Source: Pleodorina starrii (Eukaryota > Chlorophyta > Chlorophyceae > Chlamydomonadales > Volvocaceae). From it: DNA of 64,000 nucleotides. A model generated the notes under the pieces. The model was not told the origin of the DNA, ran no database searches, and saw nothing but the letters and a program-made list of their open reading frames with translations. The stretch spans positions 1,138,001-1,202,000 of the forward strand of contig BRXU01000009.1 of NCBI GenBank assembly GCA_030267565.1. The letters run 5' to 3'. The first letter of the stretch is position 1. Each line of letters begins with the position of its first letter. This document shows positions 55,914 through 64,000 of the stretch, piece by piece. The position numbers and the translations under genes were made by a program.

Positions 55914-58900
55914 ATGACCAATAGCGCCTTGGGCGCGCACTGGATAGGCACGATGGATTCTCTCCTTTTGGTTCTCCTTATTACCCTGTCTGCGATTGCG
56001 CTCGTAACTGCGGCAGCGACGTTTGCGTTTTTTACGCTAGCCAGCGCGCTTCCCCGACTGAGAAAGGTGCCGCATGCAAACATGTGTTCTCTGGGCGTGG
56101 TTCAAGGGAAGTCGATCGCTCATAGCCATGTGCCTGACGTGTCGCAGGGTGTGGTGGCGTTCTTCCATCCGTTCGCTGATGGGGGTGGCGGTGGCGAGCG
56201 CGTGCTGTGGTGAGGGCCGCTACAGCACTTCCCAGCGAGATGATCTGGATACTGTTATGGGCAGTTTATACCTTTGATCGTGCCTTACCCTTGCCATGCA
56301 GGTGTGCCGTGAAGGCCGTACAGGACGCAAGCCCGACATCGCAGGTACACATATCCGTCCGAAGCCCTCCGGGCCTTACGCCCTCGTCCCCCTGAGCTCC
56401 CCTCTCCTGTCTGTTTGTCTGTCTGACGGCCAATCAGCGAGGTGCTGTGCCGTTCCGTCATCTCATGTACGACACATCCTGCGTTCTGTTGTACAGGTCG
56501 CCATTTACGTACGGGAGGGCGTGACGGCGGAGCAGTTGGTGGCTGACGCAATGTCGCGCTTCAACATCCGCATCGAAAAGCCGATCCAGGTCCGTCATTC
56601 CACACCTAAAAGATGAGGGCCGGCCACCGGCCTCCGGCCACCGGACTGGCGAACCGGGCCTTCCGGACGGCTGCTGGTGCACACGGCTTGGCGCAGTCAG
56701 TTCGTCCTCCTCTCTCTCCCCCGCTTCCAACACCAACTGCACCCAACGCCTTTCGCTCCCCCGCATTCCCCGACGGGCCTGGCTTTCCCTCCCAGTGGCC
56801 CTGGCTTCCCCTCCCGGTGCACACGCGCATTCCTCATCCAGTCCCCGTCCCCCTTCCTCCCGTCGCGCCCACCCTCTGCACACCTACCGCTACCCACCCA
56901 CCCCGCCCAGGTCATCCCCCTCCGCCGCACCCACCTGGTCCAGCCGGAGCGCTATCCGCGCTTCACACTGCTGCGCCAGGCGCTGGGCTCCGTGGGCCTG
57001 GGGCTGGAGGCACTGAGGCAGCTGGTGCCGGAGGTGGGGCTGGGCGGGTGGCTGGGTGGCTGGGTGGGTGAGTGGGTGGGGCCGATCTGCCGGAGTGGTG
57101 GGGACTTGGGACGTGGGCGGTTGCCGTTGGCCCTCAAATGCGGGCGAGGATGAGCGTCGCAGCGGCAAGGCAGTCAAATGTGAGGACGAGAGGAAAGTCG
57201 GGAAAGACGAGGGAAATTGGCGGACGGCATCCTGGGAGTGGGCTGACCCATGGGTGGATGGGTCGGTGCTGTCTTCCTGCTCCACGGCGGCTACCTAGCA
57301 GGCCCGGCCCCAGCAGGCGGGGGCCGCAATGGGGCCGCGCTGTCGGGTCCGACCCTGCGTCTTCGCTCTCCCCTAGCCCCACTGGGAGACTTCTCTTCCT
57401 CTCTCGGGGGGGACTTGTTGCTTCCATGCGACCCCGACCTGACCCGACCACCCCGGCCCTCCGCGCGCCTTACGGTATGGTACGGCAGGTGTACATCGAC
57501 ACCACCGGCTGGGCCTTTCCGTACCCATTCGCCTGGTGGGCCGGGTCGCGGGTGGTGGCGTACGTGCACTACCCCACCATCAGCTCCGACATGCTGGGGC
57601 GAGTGTGGAGCGGTACGGCAACGTACAACAATGACGCGGACATCGCGGGTGGGTCGTGCCGGAAGAGAGAGAGGGGAGGGGAGGGGAGGGCTGAAGGGGT
57701 CCATCCTTTTCGAGGGGAGGGCCGTGAGCTCAAGAGTGCGTGCGACAGCGTTGCGCTGCCTTAAACCCGCCTCCTGCTGTGCTCCGCTGTGCTCCGCTCG
57801 ACCACTGAATCCGCCCTTCTCACCACCCACACACCACACACACCACCACCATTCCCGCCACCACCACCACGACAGCAACCTCGCACCGCATGCCGCTTAG
57901 CTACTTCGCACACGGCGCGGTTCCTTACCTGGCTGCGGCTCTTGTTTCTTACCGCCCTGAGTGTCCCGCTCCCGGACTACCTCCCCTGCCCCACTACCCC
58001 ACTGCTGCACCCCCCCCCAACCGCACCCCCGGGGGTCAGAGTCGCCCGTGAAGACCGCCGTCAAGCTGCTGTACTACCACGCCGTGGCGCTGTGGTACGG
58101 CATGTGCGGCTGCGTCACTGCGGTCACGTGCGTCAACTCCTCCTGGACACGGGACCACATTCAACGCATGTGGTTTACGAGGAGGCCGCCGCTGCTGGTG
58201 GGTGGGTGGGTGGGTGGGTGGGCGCGCGCGAGCCATCACATAAAAGCCACAGTCGCCACGATTGGCTGCTCAGCCCGGCCCGGCCCAGCCACCCGTAATC
58301 CCCCGCTCCCCCGCTCCGCGCCTGCCCCCCGCTGCGGTATCATGTTTCACCATTTCCGCTGCGGTGTCATCCATCTTCGTTGCCCCTCCGCCCCCCCCCC
58401 GGCCCGGGCTCCGGCCTATACGTGGATAACCCACGGCCGCAGGTGTACCCGCCCGTTGACACCAGCGAGCTGCTGCAGCTGCCCCTGGACCGCAAGCTCA
58501 AGCAGCTGTACCTGGTGTCGGTCAACCAGTTCCGGCCGGAGAAGAACCACCGGCTGCAGCTCGAGGCGTTTGCGCTGGCCAAGAGGGGCGCGGGGCCGAC
58601 GCTGCAGGTGGGGGCTTGGGCTTGTTGCGAGGGCCCTGTGATGTCAGCCCTGGTTGCAGCAACCAGCCCCGTGGGCGGGGATAGGGGCGGGAGGGTGAGG
58701 GGAGAGCGGGCCAGGGCGGGGCAGGCGCGGCAGGCACCACGTGGTTGCTGCCGGTGCTTGCACCCGGACCGTAACGCAGGGCACAGGATTGACTTGACAG
58801 GACCTGACTCAGGGTCGTGTTTCCTGGACGCGTCGAGCGGCGGCGCCCGCCCTGCCCAGGCGAACTGATGACGCCGCAGTTTGGTGCTGTACTGCACATC

Positions 58901-60832
58901 ATGCGTTCATGTCGGATGGCAACGTAGGAGCTGCCGGCCAGCCTGTATCGCCGCCGTGCCTCGCCCGGCTCTCCTCATCCCCTGCACCCCGGCCGCCCTT
59001 AACCTGTGAGATGGGCGAGAACCGAGCCCCCCGCCCCTCGGCGCCTGCGCTGGCGGGTGCGACACGCAGGGCCAGGCGGTCCGCGAGGCCAAGCTCAAGT
59101 TCATAGGCGGCTGCCGCCACGCGGACGACCGGGCCCGACTGGAGGCTCTGCAGCGGTACGCGCAGGAGCTGGGACTGGAGGGCTGCGTGGAGTGGGTGAG
59201 TGGCTGCCTGGGTGGGTGAGTGGGTGGGTGGGTGAGTGGGTGGGTGATCCCGCAGGGGTGGATCACGGAGGTGGCGTGTTAGCGAACGGACCCAGCACTA
59301 CTTGCTGACTTATCGGATGGGGTAGGTGGCCCCAGAGCCGGTGCTGCGCGGAGGGAGGGCGGGAGGGAAGGAAGACCACACCGCAGCGTTGGAACGGAGG
59401 GTTTTGATGTTGGCGAACCGACTCGGGCAATGCTTACCAAACACCACACGCTACCTCACCAATACCGCAGATGAATTGTGACCGCGTTGATGCCCTTGTC
59501 CCTCCCTGCCGGCCTTCACGGCGACTGCTGCTGCTCCTGCGCTTGTGGTGGCGGGGCCGCCTCTCCTCCACTCCCCTGTCCGCCCACCCATCCCTCCCAG
59601 ATCGTCAACGCGCCCTTTTCTGAGCTCAAGTTGCTGCTGGGCGGTGCGGTGGGCGGGCTGCACACAATGACGGACGAGCACTTCGGCATCAGCGTAGTGG
59701 AGTACATGGCGGCGGGGGTGGTGCCCATCGCGCACAACTCGGGTGGGTGGCTGGCTGGCTGCGTGGGTACTTGCGTGGGCGTGTAGGTGCGTGCGTGGGC
59801 GCGTGCATGGAAAGAGGCGGCGGCGCGGGCCGCGTTGTGCGTCGGCGTTTAGCGGGATGGGGGCCTTGAAAGGGACCGTTCCTGTCGGGCGCACCCTCCC
59901 AGACACGTGTGAAGCACAATGCCGCCAAACCCCAACCCAAAGACCACACAGCGTCATCCTTTTGGGTACGAATGGCGCCCGGTGTCACTGCTTCCGGTCA
60001 GCGCCGAACGGCAGCGGGTGGGGGCGGGGCCGGTCGGGCGGCGCCAGCGGACTCGTAGTCGGAGCCGTTGCCAATGGGGGCGAGAGGATGTGTCCGAGGA
60101 TCACAGGTTTCCTTCCAGCATTTGGGAAAGCAGGCACGCGGCGCTCAAGCGCAAGATGTCACGCGCAAGGATGAAGATGCACCCTTCCGGCAACGCACCC
60201 TTCTTGACGAGCGACTGCCCAAGCCCCTCCCGCGGCTTTTACGGGTGCCGCCCCATTTGTTCGGAATTTGTACCTCTGCTGCTGCCTGACCCTGCTTTGT
60301 CACTCCCGTGTCTCCCCTGCAGCGGGCCCCAGGCAGGACATCGTGAGGCCAGTGCTGGACGACGAGGGGTGCGAGCAGGTGACCGGCTTCCTGGCCACCA
60401 CGGCGGAGGAATTCGCGGAGGCAATCACACGGGTGGGTGGATGGGTGCTGGGTGGGTGCGGTGGGCCGTATGCCTACCTGCACCTGCAGCTCCTTCAGCG
60501 GGGTGGGGGGGAGACGGGGGCTTTAACGTTCGAACCCAGTTTGGGTATCGGCGTGGGAGCGGTTCAACGTTGGGCCGGCTCCGCTGGCTTCCACCCTGGG
60601 GTTGCCCTGTCGTGCATCTTTTATATATGAAACGGCGGACTCCTGGACGGTGGTTGGACTTGGGCGCAAGGCGCAAATCGCTTCACATGTTTGCGTTGCT
60701 CAGGTCCTCACGATGGATCAGCGGGAGCGGCTCAAGATCGCGGCGGCGGCGCAGAGGCAGGCCACGCGCTTCTCCACAGAGCGCTTCCTGCAGGACTTCA
60801 ACGCGGCGGTTGCCCCGGTGATGCCGCGCTGA
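55914..60832 (+). CDS. ALG11: ALG11 alpha-1,2-mannosyltransferase
   Basis: ALG11 adds the fourth and fifth mannoses to the dolichol-linked oligosaccharide on the cytosolic face of the ER. Exons: 55914-56209, 56302-56344, 56497-56589, 56911-57033, 57489-57648, 58040-58197, 58443-58607, 59070-59195, 59601-59742, 60323-60432, 60704-60832; total 1545 nt, 514 aa (human 492). A second in-frame ATG at 55953 would give 501 aa and starts directly at the membrane anchor [12 protein letters not shown]. The GT-B N-domain carries [28 protein letters not shown] and [18 protein letters not shown] are family hallmarks. The GT4 EX7E motif EHFGISVVE uses Glu414 and Glu422, followed by HNSAGP. It is divergent from DRG2 and convergent with the ACT gene. 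Confidence 0.96.
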
Positions 60833-61192
60833 GTGCATCCGGCAACCTGTGGCGGTGGGCCCCGAGAGGGCTCTTCACAGGACCAACTCAATGTGTGCAT
60901 TGCATTCCCTCATTTCCCTGTGGATCCCTGCATATTCGTGGAGAAGGGCGTTGAGCGGAACGGAAGTGAGAAAAGAGCAGTGTGCATGGGCGTTGAATTT
61001 GCATTTCGGCCGTGCATTTCCAGGTACATGAGCCGCCGCGATGATGTTGAGAGCCGGGACAGGCAAGAGAGTTGACTTGCGTGGCCATGCATTGCACTGG
61101 GTCTGCGAGACGAATAAATTTTTGCTTATTTTGGCATTATCGACACGACACGGCTGCTGCCAAACCGTAGGCGTCGGTGGAAGGAAGGGTAT

Positions 61193-61197
61193 TTACA
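61193..61197 (-). terminator. Possible ACT gene polyadenylation signal (TGTAA)
   Basis: TTACA in GGTATTTACAGAAACGG reads TGTAA on the minus strand, about 760 bases past the ACT gene stop. Confidence 0.45.
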
Positions 61198-61433
61198 GAA
61201 ACGGACAGGGCTGTAGTTCAAGCCCCCTCACTCGCAGTCCAATTGTCCTCTCCACTGCACAGTGGTAGCTTGCACACGAATAGTTGAGCACAAGCACAGC
61301 GAAGCACAGGCCGGAAGCCCGCAGTAGCAATCGGCCAGGGCGCTTCCAAAGAATACGTGACGCGTGCGATTTGTCCCTGCCTCGTAGCCGGGCGAAGCCG
61401 TCCGAGCTCACAACCCCTTGGCCTGCATGAACC

Positions 61434-61438
61434 TGTAA
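61434..61438 (+). terminator. Possible ALG11 polyadenylation signal (TGTAA)
   Basis: TGTAA in GAACCTGTAACACTGG, about 600 bases past the ALG11 stop and the first one seen on that strand. Confidence 0.5.
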
Positions 61439-61957
61439 CACTGGTCCACGCCGGCACTGTAGAGGACACCAAATTAAGCGACTCTGTACGAGACTCGCAC
61501 TGGTCACAAGTTTGTTGGGTTTGGCCGATTACTGAACCCATTTCAACGGTACCATACGAGATCAGCTTCCTTGCTGCTGCACGAGGGCGAACCACCTTCA
61601 GAAGCTCGAGTCATACACCGTGCTACCGTCGGCTATATAGCCGACGGGCTCATGTTATTGCTTCCTCAGCAGTACTCGCGTGGCCAGCACTATGGGCTCT
61701 GATATGCATGCGCAAGCTCACCGCCCTGCCACAGCTGAAGTAACCATATCACGCTCTCCAAGCCACAACGAAAGCAATGTGCACTAAAATCCGTCCATTT
61801 GGCGCGACACTCTTGCACACGCCGGGAACCCTCCCACGCCAGCGAAGACCAGCAAATTAAGACACTTGTCAATGCATACCCCTGCCGCCACCCTTTTCCC
61901 CACCGTCTACCATTGCATTTTCGTTGGTCTAGGTCACCACCAATACGCCATGCTTAA

Positions 61958-63701
61958 TTAGTACGACTCCTCCTTGGCCACCTCCGCCAGGCTGAGGTAG
62001 TATTGCAGTGCATTGGTGACCAGCGTCACCATGGGAGACGTCAGCGGCTCGCCGTGGTAGGTGATGAAGAACTCGTCCTTCGCCTGGGTCCCCTCCGTGT
62101 CGATCTCCGCCGACACGACGTTGAGGTTGATGTCCTTGAGCACACGGACAATATCCACCTGCGACAGACATACGGACAAGGTTACCGACGGACATGTCAT
62201 GGTGATCTCTTTGAGCGACAAGTGGTGACATGCACCCTTTCGGCAAGTTCATTGCATTATCTGTAAACGCCTGACACCGTCCAGGTTCTTAATGCAGCAT
62301 CGGACGGTGGAATACGTGTACTTCAGCTGCACCTCGCGATAAAGGGGCCTTTTGGTCTTGTACCACTTGTCTGAATACGCAGACATCCACGCGTCTCACC
62401 AGCAGTCCTGGCCGGTCGCTCGTCGAAATCTTGAGCACAGAGCACGACCCGTTGGAAGCCTCCACCACTTCGATTGTGGTCTGGACCACCCGGCGACGGG
62501 TGCCCAGCACCTTGTTTGAGTCCGCATCAGTGGACTTGGCGCCCACGGACAGGGCCTCGCCCACCTCCTAAGGAAGAATGAACATGGTCGGCAAACGAAG
62601 GAGCTGCTCAACACGTGTGTCAGCCCGTTCGTGTGCGCCGCCTCTGTGTCCTTGGCGGCAACCTAGTAACTTCAGGTGCGGAAATGGCGCGCGACTGTCC
62701 CAGCCCCCAGTCAAGGCCCAATGCCCGATGACTCGCACTGGGGCCCACGCTACGCAATTTAGTGAATTTCCGCTGCGCAAAACCCAGGCGTTAAGCAGGG
62801 ATACCTGCGCGCCTGCAGGCTTAAGGAACGCCAATAGCTAGATGGCTCACAATACATTGCGCCAGAAACTGGATAGTATGCTCCGTAATGATGGCAACTC
62901 CTTAGTATGATGAAAGCGCCAGTACATGCATCCTTTCATGCGGGCGAGTGTGCTCGTCCCGACCCACGGTACACCCGGACCCGCGTTAGCCCCCCGCCCT
63001 GCAGCTCACCGGGAACTTCGCCACCAAGCTGTTGAGCACAGTCATGCGAATGTCTTCCAAGCGCGCGGACTTGACAATCTTCTCGCTAGTATCCGCATCG
63101 GTAATGTAGAAGGTCGTTCCGGCAGTGTTCACTTTCGCGCGACGAATATTCAAGCCCAGGTTCTTCAGCGCGGTAATCTGAAGCACAAATTTGTTCAACA
63201 TTCAAGGGGTTCAATTCGGGAGATAAGCAAACCTCGGCTTCCAAAGGCAACCCAGCGTTCATGCTCACCGCATCCAGCAGCTCGCCGGTCTTCTCCCCAT
63301 ACTCCACCGTCAGGATCGTTGCAAACGGATCCCGGACATTGTCAATCTTCACCGTGGGCATCGGGCCCGTTATCGTAGCGCCACCCGAAGCCCTGCGAAA
63401 GAGTCAGACTCAGCTGACGCCCCGTAAGCCAGCGCGGCCAACCACCGCTTACCTGCACACCATGACCTTCCGAGAGGCTCCCGTTGCGCAGGCATTGGAC
63501 AAACGTACCGCCCTGGGTAGGGGAAGGAAAAAGGTAACTTTTGGGCCGCCGGAGCCTGCCCCTTTCCCGATCGTCCTTGACGGACCTGTTCACAGGAACT
63601 CCGCGAATCGCAAGAGACATTGGCCTCATGTTAGGGCACGCGTCTACGGAAGCCGTAATGCAAGAGCGGAGGGTAGAGCGGGAAGCGAGACTATGAGCCA
63701 T
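61958..63701 (-). CDS. Double ACT-domain protein, probably plastid (ACR11/12 type)
   Basis: ACT domains bind amino acids. Plant ACR11-type proteins are plastid regulators linked to glutamine synthetase and GOGAT. Exons: 63586-63701, 63453-63512, 63269-63392, 63010-63177, 62400-62567, 61958-62158; 278 aa from the ATG at 63701. In-frame ATGs at 63629 and 63620 would give 254 or 251 aa. All versions keep an Arg/Ser/Ala-rich leader ending VMVCRA, a good transit-peptide cleavage site. ACT 1 spans TVKIDNVRDPFATILTVEYG to about VNTAGTTFYITDA. ACT 2 spans CSVLKISTSDRPGLLVDIVR to AKDEFFITYHG. No kinase or other catalytic domain is attached. Exon 1 ends at an unusual GTCCGT donor. Confidence 0.9.
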
Positions 63702-64000
63702 TGTAACACGTGTCTCGGTCAAGGCTGGCACGAAAGTACACAAGTAAGTTCTGGCGTCGAGGCTACAAATCAGTGCGCTGATGAACGAAATTTGATGAGG
63801 CAAAGATCGAGTTGAGTTCGAATAAAGAAGTGCTGACATGGAGAATTGTACGGCCGTGGCGCTTGTACTCTGTCTCACTCAGCGTGAGGGAAAGCCTTGT
63901 TCAAATATGCTGGTTGTAAACTGGACCTATTCTGAAACCATAACCAGGCCCATCGGGGTCCGGGAAGCCGTCTGCCTTCGCGCAGCATAGATAGAGCGAC
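63702..64000. other. Upstream of ACT gene
   Basis: Presumed promoter and 5' UTR. The ACT reading frame stays open upstream to about 63878, so an even earlier start cannot be excluded. Nothing else was recognised. Confidence 0.4.

Larger units (their letters stand above)
60833..61957. other. Convergent 3' region of ALG11 and ACT gene
   Basis: The only TGTAA seen for ALG11 is at 61434-61438. The only one seen for the ACT gene (minus strand) is at 61193-61197. If both are used, the 3' UTRs overlap by about 240 bases. No exon was recognised. Confidence 0.5.

Overview
This 64 kb window is nuclear DNA of a green alga of the Chlamydomonadales (volvocine/Chlamydomonas type). The evidence is high GC, many short G-rich introns in every gene, TGTAA-type polyadenylation signals, intron-bearing divergent H2A/H2B genes with a histone 3' stem-loop, and an intraflagellar transport gene, which implies a flagellate. 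The species cannot be fixed from the sequence alone. No prokaryotic, organellar, rRNA, tRNA or CRISPR feature was seen.

Layout. 1-950 is a 12-bp minisatellite with a higher-order period. 2952-14766 (-) is IFT122 in 24 exons. 15466-16729 is a DNA transposon-like element with 22-bp perfect terminal inverted repeats. 18451-22185 (-) is the DNA repair glycosylase OGG1. 22514-27729 (+) is an ataxin-2 homologue (Lsm, LsmAD, PAM2). 29384-34045 (-) is bystin, whose last intron is mostly a 23-bp minisatellite. 34502-36558 (+) is Mediator subunit MED7. 37324-38301 (+) is a small LITAF-domain protein. 39071-39607 (-) and 39929-40585 (+) are H2B and H2A. 41723-44647 (+) is a SirB1/transglutaminase-like protein. 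47492-55489 (-) is the GTPase DRG2, with a 2.25 kb LTR element in one intron. 55914-60832 (+) is the mannosyltransferase ALG11. 61958-63701 (-) is a plastid-type double ACT-domain protein.

The genes are unrelated housekeeping functions: cilium assembly, base-excision repair, mRNA regulation, 40S biogenesis, transcription, chromatin, translation-linked GTPase, N-glycosylation and plastid amino-acid sensing. Four neighbouring pairs are divergent over 0.3-0.5 kb and probably share promoter regions (OGG1/ataxin-2, bystin/MED7, H2B/H2A, DRG2/ALG11). Exon models were built by hand from conserved protein sequence plus GT-AG (twice GC-AG) borders. In every multi-exon model the exon lengths sum to a multiple of three. 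Start codons of OGG1, ALG11, the SirB1-like gene and the ACT gene remain open to choice.

The most notable non-genic findings are the young non-autonomous LTR element in DRG2 with apparently identical LTRs, the TIR element upstream of IFT122, and a short dispersed repeat family recurring in introns of different genes.
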